Source: Anaerolineae bacterium (GTDB lineage Bacteria > Chloroflexota > Anaerolineae > UBA1429). From it: DNA of 6,647 nucleotides. Position 1 is the first letter of the stretch; each line of letters opens with the position of its first letter. The notes under the pieces were generated by a model. That model saw nothing but the letters and a program-made list of their open reading frames with translations. It had not been told where the DNA came from and did no database searches. The stretch spans positions 1 to 6,647 of the forward strand of contig SKLG01000567.1 of NCBI GenBank assembly GCA_007123335.1, written 5' to 3'. Positions 1-6,581 of this stretch are shown piece by piece. A program made the position numbers and the translations under genes.

Positions 1-1
1 G

Positions 2-190
2 GGGGCGATGCTCATCGCGCGGCCGCTGGGCGCCTGGGTGCAACGCCATGTCACCACCACCCCCGACCTCTCGGATGTGCTCGCCATCGGCGAGATCCGC
101 CGTGAGGAGCGGGGCGGGGTCGTCAGCCACCATGTGGCCATCGTTCGCGAGCGGGACGCCCTCCCTGTGGCGCTGAGGAGGCCGTCTTGA
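2..190 (+). CDS. C-terminal fragment of an unidentified protein (5' end outside window)
   Basis: The frame is open from the left edge to a TGA at 188-190 and encodes the last 62 residues of a protein whose start lies outside the window. The tail is rich in Arg, Val and Ala, with a stretch reading DVLAIGEIRREERGGVVSHH near its middle. I see no membrane segment, no metal motif and no domain I can name. An internal ATG at 8 has no reason to be the true start, because the frame continues upstream of it. The stop codon overlaps the TTG start of holA (TTGA at 187-190), so the two are probably translated from one mRNA with coupling. ComEC often precedes holA in bacteria, but this tail does not resemble the end of ComEC as I know it, so I leave the function open. 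Confidence 0.6.
   Translation, partial: GAMLIARPLGAWVQRHVTTTPDLSDVLAIGEIRREERGGVVSHHVAIVRERDALPVALRRPS
175..181 (+). promoter_or_regulatory. Shine-Dalgarno sequence deciding the holA TTG start
   Basis: GAGGAGG lies five bases before the TTG at 187. This is a near-ideal ribosome binding site and favours the TTG over the in-frame ATG at 229, whose upstream sequence is the 12-bp repeat hairpin and has no comparable purine-rich stretch. The site lies within the last codons of the upstream gene, as is usual for translationally coupled genes. Confidence 0.75.
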
Positions 191-1299
191 GCGCACAGCG
201 TGACGCACAGCGTGACGCTGTGCGCGGCATGTTCTATGTCTTTCACGGCGATCAAGAGTTTCTGCGCGCCGAGGACGTGGCCAGGCTCAAGGCGCAGGTT
301 CTCCAGGACGGCATGGGCGATCTGAACATCACCACCCTCGACGGGCGCACGGTGTCCATCGCGGAGGTCATCCACGTGGCCAGCACCGTGCCCTTTATGA
401 CCGATCGACGGCTGATCGTCGTCGAGAACCTGTTGCAGCGCCTGGAGGGCCGGTCGCGCAGGGGCCGCTCGCGGGCCAAGAGCAAGGGGCCAGAGGAGGA
501 GGAGGGTGCTCCGGCCCTCGATGCCGGCCCGCTGGTCGATTACGTGGCCGAGCTGCCGCCCTTTACGCGGCTGCTCTTTGTCGAGGATCAGGCGCTCAAG
601 GCCAGCAACCCGCTGCTCAAGCGCGCCGAGGAACTGCCCAACGGCTATGTGCGCACCTTCAAGGCGCCGGCCGCCGGCGAGCTGCCGGCGTGGATCAGCC
701 GGCGGGCCAGGGACAAGGGCGCCGACATCGAGCGCACCGCCGCCAGCTTGTTGGCCTCCTTTGTGGGCGACAATCTGCGCGCCCTCGATCTAGAGCTGGA
801 AAAGCTCTCCGCCTATGTGAACGGCGAGCGCGCCATCGGTGTCGAGGATGTGCGCGCGCTGGTCAGCGCCGTGCAAGAGACCAACATCTTTGAATTGGTG
901 GACCTGCTTGGGCTGCGGCAGGGCAAGCGGGCGCTGGATCAACTGCGGGCGCTGTTGGCCGGGGGCGCCAACGAGCTTTACCTGCTGGCCATGATCTCGC
1001 GCCAGATGCGGCTGATCATCTCGGTGAAAGAGCTGGCCGGGGCGGGGCTTGAGCCCGCCGCCATCCGCCGCGAGTGCAAGATATCGCACCAGTTCATCGT
1101 CGACAAGCTCTTGCGTCAGGCCGAGCAGTTTGGCATGGCCGAGCTCGAGGCCGCCATGCGCCGCCTGGTCGAGATCGACGAGGCCATCAAGACGGGCCGC
1201 ATCGATGGCGGCATGGCGCTAGAGATGCTGACGCTGGAAATCTGCACCCGCGCCGCTCCAACGCCTCACCAATCCAAGAGCGTCTCGCGCACCCGCTGA
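187..1299 (+). CDS. holA: DNA polymerase III, delta subunit (clamp loader)
   Basis: Encodes a 370-residue delta subunit of the replicative polymerase's clamp loader, which opens the beta sliding clamp so it can be placed on primed DNA in the cytoplasm. Family landmarks run in order: the N-terminal strand and turn FYVFHGDQEFLRAEDV (about 16-31), RRLIVVENLLQRL (74-86), LLFVEDQALKASNPLLK (129-145), DNLRALDLELEKLSAY (195-210), VQETNIFELVDLLGLRQGKRA (229-249) and ISRQMRLIISVKEL (270-283). The last three form the C-terminal helical region. The length is slightly above the usual 330-350. The extra comes from a charged linker at about 86-112 (Arg/Lys-rich, then poly-Glu), a 14-residue repeat-derived N-terminus before Met15, and a short C-terminal tail. 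The TTG start is chosen for its GAGGAGG site; ATG at 229 is the alternative and would begin exactly at the conserved domain. The 3' end overlaps the convergent AbiEi-like gene by 34 bp. Confidence 0.93.
   Translation: MSAQRDAQRDAVRGMFYVFHGDQEFLRAEDVARLKAQVLQDGMGDLNITTLDGRTVSIAEVIHVASTVPFMTDRRLIVVENLLQRLEGRSRRGRSRAKSKGPEEEEGAPALDAGPLVDYVAELPPFTRLLFVEDQALKASNPLLKRAEELPNGYVRTFKAPAAGELPAWISRRARDKGADIERTAASLLASFVGDNLRALDLELEKLSAYVNGERAIGVEDVRALVSAVQETNIFELVDLLGLRQGKRALDQLRALLAGGANELYLLAMISRQMRLIISVKELAGAGLEPAAIRRECKISHQFIVDKLLRQAEQFGMAELEAAMRRLVEIDEAIKTGRIDGGMALEMLTLEICTRAAPTPHQSKSVSRTR
191..225 (+). repeat. 12-bp tandem repeat forming a hairpin at the holA 5' end
   Basis: CGCACAGCGTGA occurs twice in tandem (192-203 and 204-215). 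It is followed by CGCTGTGCG (216-224), the exact reverse complement of 204-212. This gives a perfect 9-bp stem with a TGA loop (204-224), or alternatively a 10-bp stem between 191-200 and 216-225. The repeat is in frame and encodes AQRD twice just after the TTG start. It lies between the two candidate starts of holA (187 and 229), so the hairpin could affect start choice or initiation efficiency; that effect is inferred. Confidence 0.8.
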
Positions 1300-2357
1300 G
1301 CGAGCCGCACCTCCGAGTCGTCGCCGCTGGCCAGATCCAGGTAGAGCTGTAGCGGGTGGACGACGTACAATCCGTTCAACGCCTCCATCCCCCATAACAG
1401 TGAGTCGTCATAGGGTTGAAAGCAAAAGACATAGGTGGATCCCTGCTCCGCGTTCAGATGGAGGATGTCCACCAATTCGTCCACGCCATCCTTCCAATAG
1501 AGGGCGACGTAGGCGGTCCTCTGCCGCATATTGGGCAGCCGCACCTGTGCGGCCGACCAGAGGGTGAGGGCGTAGCGGTGGCGCAGATGGGCGCGCTCCT
1601 CGATCAGGATGCGCTGAATCTCCTCGGGGGAGAGGGCGGAGCGATAGGTGGCCAGGGCGTTGTTGCGCAGGTCATAGCTTTGCGACCAGGCCTCCAACAG
1701 CCGACGGGGATCAAAGAGGTCCAGGCCCGATCGCTCCTTGGTCACCGCGCCCATCTCGGCCAGCGCACTGGTGACGGTGCTGGTCAGGCCGAGGCTGACC
1801 TCGGCGGCGCGGCCCAGTTGGCGCATGGTCCAATGCTTCTTGGGCTGTAACAGCAGGCGGCGCACCACGCGCTCGCCCTTGCCCTGAAAGGGGGAGCGAA
1901 AGGATTGGCGAGGGGGCGCTTTCTTGGTCCGTCCGCCGAGCTGCACATAGACGTTGGGCGTCTCCAGATAGGCGTTGCCGTTGAGATCGAGGTAGCCGAT
2001 GCCTCGATCCTGCAAGAGATGCCGCGCCTGAGGGTCCACCATCGGGGCCACCACGACCAGCGTGCGCGGGACGCCGTCAGGGGACGTGGGCGCTGCCGAC
2101 CCATGGCCTGGCAAGGGCATCGCTTCTCGTTGCTCGATCCAGGCCCGGACGGGGTCCAGCGCCCCATCAGACAAGATGGCACAGTCCATCTCCATCTCGG
2201 TGGCTGCACGCCCGACGGCCACCCTCAAGGTAAAGCGAACGCCGGCCTGTCCCCTGGCGGGAAACCGCCGCATGGCGCGAAAGGCCAGTTGAGGATACAG
2301 ATCCTCAAACCGCCGCAACAAGAGCGTCTGGACATCCGCTGGCCGCACGGCACACAC
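1266..2357 (-). CDS. AbiEi-like (type IV antitoxin family) winged-helix protein, apparently orphan
   Basis: Encodes 363 residues resembling the AbiEi_2 group of type IV toxin-antitoxin antitoxins, which are DNA-binding autorepressors. Visible landmarks are the strand-turn motif GIGYLDLNGNAYLETPNVYV (about 119-138), a winged helix-turn-helix at about 160-225 (GERVVRRLLLQPKKHWTMRQLGRA onward, with SLGLTSTVTSALAEMG as the likely recognition segment), and HPLQLYLDLASG (334-345) close to the C-terminus, as in AbiEi relatives. The N-terminal 110 residues look like a separate alpha/beta domain. No nucleotidyltransferase toxin (AbiEii) is adjacent: holA lies convergently downstream and an amidohydrolase upstream. 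The GTG at 2357 has GAGAG directly against it, whereas the GTG at 2348 (codon 4) has GAGAGG at about 8 nt, so the true start may be 2348. The frame stays open upstream through the 12-bp repeats to 2441 but holds no ATG, GTG or TTG there. Family placement is by motif recall only. Confidence 0.7.
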   Translation of the reverse strand: MCAVRPADVQTLLLRRFEDLYPQLAFRAMRRFPARGQAGVRFTLRVAVGRAATEMEMDCAILSDGALDPVRAWIEQREAMPLPGHGSAAPTSPDGVPRTLVVVAPMVDPQARHLLQDRGIGYLDLNGNAYLETPNVYVQLGGRTKKAPPRQSFRSPFQGKGERVVRRLLLQPKKHWTMRQLGRAAEVSLGLTSTVTSALAEMGAVTKERSGLDLFDPRRLLEAWSQSYDLRNNALATYRSALSPEEIQRILIEERAHLRHRYALTLWSAAQVRLPNMRQRTAYVALYWKDGVDELVDILHLNAEQGSTYVFCFQPYDDSLLWGMEALNGLYVVHPLQLYLDLASGDDSEVRLAQRVRETLLDW

Positions 2358-2370
2358 CTCTCGCTGGATA

Positions 2371-2427
2371 GACGCCCGCTTGGCGTCACGCTTGGCGTCA
2401 CGCTTGGCGTCACGCTTGGCGGGCGTC
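2371..2427 (-). repeat. 12-bp direct repeat array upstream of the AbiEi-like gene
   Basis: On the plus strand CGCTTGGCGTCA is repeated at 2377-2388, 2389-2400 and 2401-2412, with an 8-base partial copy at 2413-2420. The array is bounded by a perfect 9-bp inverted repeat, GACGCCCGC (2371-2379) and GCGGGCGTC (2419-2427). It ends 13 bp before the GTG at 2357 and is 37 bp from the stop of the upstream amidohydrolase gene. Read on the minus strand it is in frame with the AbiEi-like gene (AKRD repeated), but no start codon precedes it. Its position suits an operator or leader element; a simple slippage-generated repeat is equally possible. Confidence 0.85.
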
Positions 2428-2464
2428 GATGGTCGTCCTCATCAACACACTGGTGATAACCCCA

Positions 2465-3535
2465 TCACGCGCCCGACGACACGCTTCCCGATGCAGATTC
2501 GGCGAGGCCGAGGAGCCGCTGCGCGTTCTCCTGGTAGACGCGGCGCAAAACCTCATCGGGCAAGTAGACGCCATAGATCCGCCAACGCCCTTGGGGCGGG
2601 ATGTCGGCCCCCGGCGAATAGTTGAAATACTCGTCGGCGGTCTCCAGGAAGCGAAAATGGGTCTGGTACATCTCCAGGCGCGGCGTGCTGTCGGTGCCAA
2701 AGAGGATGCGATCGGCATACTTGAGGAACCAGCTCCGCGCGCTGTAGGGGGCGCGACCCAGCTCGGCGATGCGCGCCGAGATGTCGGTGTAGAGGTTGGG
2801 GTAGGCGTCCATCATGCGGGATACAAAGCCCAGGTTCTCCGGATAGCAGCCCACATGGGCGGTGATAAAGTTGGTCCGCGGATGGGCCTCGATGAGCCGA
2901 TAGAGCGCGTCGAGGAGCGCCTCAAAGGAGGGGAACTCGGGGCCATAAAAGTGCCATTCGGGGCGGCGATGCAGCTCGTCCCAGCGCTCGTTATAGCGAT
3001 CGAGAGGCCGGAAAAAGGCCACCGGATCGGCAGAGTGGATCAACACCGGCAGGCCAAGCTCCCCCGCCTGATCCCACAGCGCAGAGATGCGCTCGTCGTC
3101 GGGCATGACCAGCTTGTCCTGCTCATCGCGCACGCGCAGCCCCAGATCCTTGAATATCTTGAGCCCACGCGCCCCGGCGGCGGCGTCGGCCCGCAGCGCC
3201 TTGAGCGCTCGATCCAACCATGCGGCGCTGCCAACGCCCTCCCAATCCACGTTGCAAAAGGTGTAAAAGCGGTCGGGGTAGGCCAGGTCCAGGCCCTCCA
3301 GATTGCGCCTCAATTCGTCGCCCGTGCCGCCGCTGAGGTTGACGATGCCCTGCATGTTCAGCAGATCCATCTCGCGCACGAGCTGGTCGAGATCGGCGCC
3401 ACGCTCCCGCACGCGATCGATGGGCAGATGGTTGTGGGCGTCGATGGACCGGATCTTGCTTCGGGGCACGGGGTGCTCCGGCACCACCAGTTCCGAGTGC
3501 GGCGTCAAGTCGGCTGCGAGTAGCTGCTCACCCAT
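2465..3535 (-). CDS. Amidohydrolase family metal-dependent hydrolase (Amidohydrolase_2 / COG2159 type)
   Basis: Encodes a 356-residue TIM-barrel metallohydrolase, probably cytoplasmic. The metal-site pattern of the family is complete: HxH in IDAHNHLP (His34, His36), a Lys in ARGLKIFKD (Lys126), His167 in PVLIHSADP, His227 in NFITAHVGC and Asp282 in ILFGTDSTPR. The length is normal for the family, which includes decarboxylases and C-C or C-N hydrolases acting on ring or carboxylate substrates. Nothing here fixes the substrate. I chose the ATG at 3535 because AAGGAG lies six bases upstream. An in-frame ATG at 3571 would add 12 residues (APTRINKKESL) that contain the ribosome site itself, so it is unlikely. 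The gene lies 85 nt downstream of the glycosyltransferase and 107 nt upstream of the AbiEi-like gene, all on the minus strand, so co-transcription is possible. The last 12 residues are a low-complexity Ser/Ala/Gly tail. Confidence 0.88.
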   Translation of the reverse strand: MGEQLLAADLTPHSELVVPEHPVPRSKIRSIDAHNHLPIDRVRERGADLDQLVREMDLLNMQGIVNLSGGTGDELRRNLEGLDLAYPDRFYTFCNVDWEGVGSAAWLDRALKALRADAAAGARGLKIFKDLGLRVRDEQDKLVMPDDERISALWDQAGELGLPVLIHSADPVAFFRPLDRYNERWDELHRRPEWHFYGPEFPSFEALLDALYRLIEAHPRTNFITAHVGCYPENLGFVSRMMDAYPNLYTDISARIAELGRAPYSARSWFLKYADRILFGTDSTPRLEMYQTHFRFLETADEYFNYSPGADIPPQGRWRIYGVYLPDEVLRRVYQENAQRLLGLAESASGSVSSGA

Positions 3536-3541
3536 GAGACT

Positions 3542-3547
3542 CTCCTT
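3542..3547 (-). promoter_or_regulatory. Shine-Dalgarno sequence of the amidohydrolase gene
   Basis: AAGGAG on the minus strand, six bases before the ATG at 3535. It decides that start over the upstream in-frame ATG at 3571. Confidence 0.8.
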
Positions 3548-3620
3548 CTTGTTGATCCTGGTAGGCGCCATTCTGGCTGCGCGAAACGGTACGCTATCGG
3601 ATGGCGTCGAGAGCCCGCTT

Positions 3621-5975
3621 TTACCGCTCGATGGTCAGAGGCCCCAGCGGGATGGCCTCGCCCAAGGGACGGCCATATTCATCGACATACAGGCTGAGAT
3701 TGCCATCGGCCACACGCGACAGGCCGACGAGGAAACGGTATTCCCCGGTCGACAGATCGGCGGGGATGGGCAACACGCACCACTGTTTGAGCAGATAGCC
3801 GGGCTGCCAGTAGCGCTCGGCGAGGCCGAGGCCGCCGCAGTGGGCCCTGATGGCGCCCTCGGCATCCACCAGATAGACGAACAGGCGATGCCCCTCGGCG
3901 TTGCGCCCCACCTCATAGATATCGGCGGGGATGTCGCTAAAGGTCCAGTAGGTGGCCAGCGGCGCCAATGTCCCCGTTGACGATGTGGCGAGGAACGTCG
4001 GCCCCAACGTCATATGCGACGGCCAGTCATAGCCCACCAGGCGCAACCCGGCGTCGAGGGCCCACAGCCCCCGGGTGGGGATGAGCTCCAGGACACGCTC
4101 CACGTCACGTGCTTCCACCCGCTGCAACCGGACGACGCTATCCTCCCGCAAGAGGGCTGGCGACGATTCTGCGGGGTCTTGGGCGGGCAACGCCCTGTCG
4201 GGGAAGCGCACCTCGCCCACGTTCTGCGCGCCGAACTGTCGCAGCGTGTTCTCCACCAGAGGCGAGGGGTTCAGCAGCAGGTAATAGCCGGTGCGGCCGG
4301 CCGGGAGGAACATCGCCGGGTGGTCTCCGTCGCGAAAGAACACCAGGCGCACCTGATCGGCCAGGAGGTAATCGAGCACCATGGGCTGCTCGTCCTGCGT
4401 CGGGTCGTCGCCCTCGGCATAGACCCATATTTCGCCGGCGCCGGGCTGGTCCAGGGCGACGCGGCGCACCAGATTGGCCGTGCGCCGCCAATAACGGTAG
4501 GGGATGCCATATCCGGCGCTGACATCATGCTCGCCCACAAAGCCGTGGAGGTAGGTGGTCTGGTAGGCGCCCCAGAGGATCAGCACGAGGCACAACGCCA
4601 TCACCAATAGCCGCCACATCGGCGCCCACCAATGGCGGGCCAGGGTCGAGCGTTCGAAAAAGAGGAGCAGGCGATCCAGCATGATGGCCAGGGCCACGAA
4701 ACCTGCCGGCAGGAACACCGCCACAGCCGCCGGGCTCACGCCCTGAGCGTCGGTGACACCGGCGAGGAAAAAGGGCGCCAGTAGCGGCAGCCACAGCCAG
4801 AGGGCCAGCACCGCGTATTTGTAGCTGTCCTGGCGCTCGCGCCACCGCGACCAGGCACGCACGGCGAGGACGCTGACGGTAGGGATCGACAGAATGATGA
4901 GCCAGCCCTGGAGCCAGTTCAGCGCGTTGGGCGCGCCATGCAGGAGGAGGGCGACGACGCTGGACTCGGTATCCCCCGCCGCGTCGCCGAGGAGAAACGC
5001 CTCGGTCGAGGGAGCCACGAGCGCCTCGAGCCCCTGGCCCGAGAGGGCGGCCACCAGGGCGCGCAGCGTCTGGGTGTGCCGTTGCAGCTCGCCCGCGTCG
5101 CGCACCATCTCGCGGGCCAGGAGGCGCAGATCGATCAGGCGGTGCAGGTTCTGATAGTACAGGTAGGGCAGAAACAGCACCGCGCCGAGGCACAGCCCGA
5201 TAGCGATCTCCAGCCAGCGCACGCGGCGCGGGTAGAGGATCATGAGCAGCACGGTCAGCGCCGCCAGCGGCAGCGCGGCCAGGTCCAGATAGAGCATGGC
5301 GGCCAGCAACACACAGCAGGCCACCCAGCCCCAGGGTTTGAGCTCCACCAACGCGACAAAGAGAGCGTACATCCAAAAGATGCTGAGGGGCAACAACCAC
5401 CCCGCCGGGCCGATATCGCGGGCCAGGAGCACCGGCCACGGGGCGACCGCCATCAACCCCAGGGCCAGCAGCGCCACGCGGCGCGCGCTGCTGGCATTCC
5501 CCGGGATGCGCGTGCTGTTGACCTCCCCTGAGGCACGCGTGATGTTGGCACTCCCTGGGGCGCGGGTGTCCCACCCGCGTAATGTCCCCTCAGCATACGA
5601 CCCATAGTGCCGCCGCACCAGCCTGTAGAGCGCCAAGAGCGCGCCCACGTTGAGCAGCGCGACCATCCCCGCCACCATGCGCGGATCGCGCCCCACCAGC
5701 AGCGGCACGGCCAGCAAATAGGACAGCAAGGGCGGCGGGAGGATGCCCGCCGGGGTCTCTACCCCCACCATGGGCAATTGGCCCTGGCCCACGATCTGCC
5801 AGGCGGCGGCCAGGTGGCGGACCTGGTCGCGCCCAAAGGGGATCAGGTCGAGATAGGCGAGGCGCAGGATAGCGGCCAGCACCAACAGACTCAACAGGAT
5901 GCGGTGCTCCGGATCGCGCAGGTACGTCCCAACGCGGCCTACCAGACGGCGCCAGCGGCTGGTTAACCACCACAT
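3621..5975 (-). CDS. Polytopic membrane glycosyltransferase, GT39/PMT-2-like
   Basis: From the ATG at 5975 the product is 784 residues. Families of this kind transfer sugars from polyprenyl-phosphate donors to extracytoplasmic acceptors. A basic N-terminus leads into the first helix (about 26-44). The first outer loop carries FGRDQVRHLAAAW (Asp50) and GVETPAGILPPPLLSYLL (Glu73), placed like the catalytic acidic loop of PMT-type enzymes. About eleven more hydrophobic segments follow, to about 471. Residues 472-784 form a soluble, probably outer-surface domain with beta-rich stretches such as DAGLRLVGYDWPS and LATYWTFSDIPADIY. An insertion at about 126-164 (GSYAEGT through NASSARR), between two helices, comes from in-frame 27-bp DNA repeats. 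The start is uncertain: a GTG at 6041 with AAGG five bases upstream would add 22 residues, and the frame stays open to the right window edge (through 6647), so a much longer product, or a gene truncated by the window, cannot be excluded. The acceptor is unknown. Confidence 0.8.
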   Translation of the reverse strand: MWWLTSRWRRLVGRVGTYLRDPEHRILLSLLVLAAILRLAYLDLIPFGRDQVRHLAAAWQIVGQGQLPMVGVETPAGILPPPLLSYLLAVPLLVGRDPRMVAGMVALLNVGALLALYRLVRRHYGSYAEGTLRGWDTRAPGSANITRASGEVNSTRIPGNASSARRVALLALGLMAVAPWPVLLARDIGPAGWLLPLSIFWMYALFVALVELKPWGWVACCVLLAAMLYLDLAALPLAALTVLLMILYPRRVRWLEIAIGLCLGAVLFLPYLYYQNLHRLIDLRLLAREMVRDAGELQRHTQTLRALVAALSGQGLEALVAPSTEAFLLGDAAGDTESSVVALLLHGAPNALNWLQGWLIILSIPTVSVLAVRAWSRWRERQDSYKYAVLALWLWLPLLAPFFLAGVTDAQGVSPAAVAVFLPAGFVALAIMLDRLLLFFERSTLARHWWAPMWRLLVMALCLVLILWGAYQTTYLHGFVGEHDVSAGYGIPYRYWRRTANLVRRVALDQPGAGEIWVYAEGDDPTQDEQPMVLDYLLADQVRLVFFRDGDHPAMFLPAGRTGYYLLLNPSPLVENTLRQFGAQNVGEVRFPDRALPAQDPAESSPALLREDSVVRLQRVEARDVERVLELIPTRGLWALDAGLRLVGYDWPSHMTLGPTFLATSSTGTLAPLATYWTFSDIPADIYEVGRNAEGHRLFVYLVDAEGAIRAHCGGLGLAERYWQPGYLLKQWCVLPIPADLSTGEYRFLVGLSRVADGNLSLYVDEYGRPLGEAIPLGPLTIER
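5487..5567 (-). repeat. Three 27-bp in-frame repeats inside the glycosyltransferase gene
   Basis: Three adjacent 27-bp units lie at 5487-5513, 5514-5540 and 5541-5567. On the minus strand they encode TRAPGSANI, TRASGEVNS and TRIPGNASS (residues 137-163 of the 784-residue form). A more degenerate copy may precede them at about 5568-5600. Because the unit is a multiple of three, repeat number can change without breaking the frame. The encoded stretch is hydrophilic and lies between two membrane segments, so it should be tolerated as an enlarged loop. Confidence 0.8.
5557..5579. repeat. GC-rich palindrome within the glycosyltransferase gene
   Basis: CGCGGGTG (5561-5568) and CACCCGCG (5572-5579) form a perfect 8-bp stem with a 3-base loop. 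The 11-mer GGGGCGCGGGT at 5557-5567 also begins each of the three long hairpins upstream of this gene (6087, 6306, 6522), pointing to one repeat family inside and outside coding sequence. Confidence 0.7.
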
Positions 5976-6048
5976 ACTGGGCGGGCTCCATCCCCCCCAC
6001 CGCCGGCGCCACGACCTGCAAAGGCCGGCCAGGCGATCCACGCCACCC

Positions 6049-6088
6049 TTCCACCTCAACAAGGCCCCCCTCTTCAACCTCAACAAGG
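6049..6088. repeat. Short direct repeat at the edge of the tandem array
   Basis: Two 16-base copies at 6049-6064 and 6073-6088 differ at one base (TTCCACCTCAACAAGG and TTCAACCTCAACAAGG), offset by 24 bp. They lie between the glycosyltransferase 5' region and the first long-hairpin unit. In the minus-strand open frame they would encode the similar octets LLRLKRGA and LLRWKGGV. Confidence 0.65.
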
Positions 6089-6149
6089 GGCGCGGGTCTC
6101 TGACCCGCTCTTCCTCCGCCGGCAGAGGCGGGTCAGAGACTCGCGCCCC
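6087..6149. repeat. Long hairpin, unit 1
   Basis: Arms 6087-6108 and 6128-6149 are complementary at 21 of 22 positions around a 19-base loop. Pairing extends three more bases outward on each side (6084-6086 with 6150-6152), making a stem of about 25 bp. This is the best-preserved of the three hairpins. No T-run follows on either strand, so it does not look like a standard intrinsic terminator. Confidence 0.85.
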
Positions 6150-6305
6150 TTGAACTTGCGGGGAGGGATGTTCGCTGTCGTGATCGGAGTCGTGTGTCGC
6201 GGCCTCTACCACGCCCTCTACCGGCGCACCATGCCCCCGAAACCGTGGCCGCCAACCCAGCACCGCCGAAACGCGCCCTCGCACACGCTGGCGCCACCCC
6301 GACGA

Positions 6306-6365
6306 GGGGCGCGGGTCTCCGACCCGCTCTTCCGCCGACAGAGGCAGGTCAGAGACCAGCGCCCC
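6306..6365. repeat. Long hairpin, unit 2
   Basis: Arms 6306-6327 and 6344-6365 are complementary at 19 of 22 positions. The mismatches relative to unit 1 are not compensated on the opposite arm, suggesting that the stem is decaying. Confidence 0.8.
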
Positions 6366-6521
6366 TTGAACTTGTTGGGAGGTATGTTCGTTGTCGGGAT
6401 CGGAATCGTGTGTCGCGGCCCCTACCAAGCCCTCCGCCGGCGCGCTACGCTCCCGAAACCGTGGCCGCCAACCTACCATCGCCGAAACGCCACCTCGCAC
6501 ACGCTGCCGCCACCCCGACGA

Positions 6522-6581
6522 GGGGCGCGGGTCTCCGACCCGCTCTTCCGCCGGCAGAGGCAGGTCAGAGACCCGCGCCCC
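6522..6581. repeat. Long hairpin, unit 3
   Basis: Arms 6522-6543 and 6560-6581 are complementary at 20 of 22 positions. The left arm is identical to that of unit 2, and the right arm differs from it at one base. Confidence 0.8.

Noticed and set aside
1..190. ComEC C-terminus upstream of holA
   Set aside because: That order is common, but the visible tail lacks the metallo-hydrolase-like end features I would expect, so no name is given.
2371..2427. Replication-origin iterons
   Set aside because: The repeats are short and abut a regulator gene. There is no AT-rich region, replication initiator gene or DnaA-box cluster nearby.
2429..3523. Long plus-strand open frame of 364 codons opposite the amidohydrolase
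   Set aside because: It is the antisense shadow of a gene with a full set of metal-site motifs and a good ribosome site. Its own translation shows no recognisable domain and comes from GC-rich codon structure.
3536..3571. Longer amidohydrolase start at ATG 3571
   Set aside because: The 12 added codons contain the AAGGAG ribosome site of the ATG at 3535 and encode no conserved residues.
3536..3620. Promoter or terminator between the glycosyltransferase and the amidohydrolase
   Set aside because: I found only the ribosome site and a GGCGCC palindrome. No convincing -35/-10 pair or stem with a T-run is visible in the 85 nt.
4525..5574. Minus-strand open frame of 349 codons overlapping the glycosyltransferase
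   Set aside because: It is a different frame of the same strand, rich in Gly, Ala, Arg and Pro. The glycosyltransferase frame has coherent membrane segments and conserved loops.
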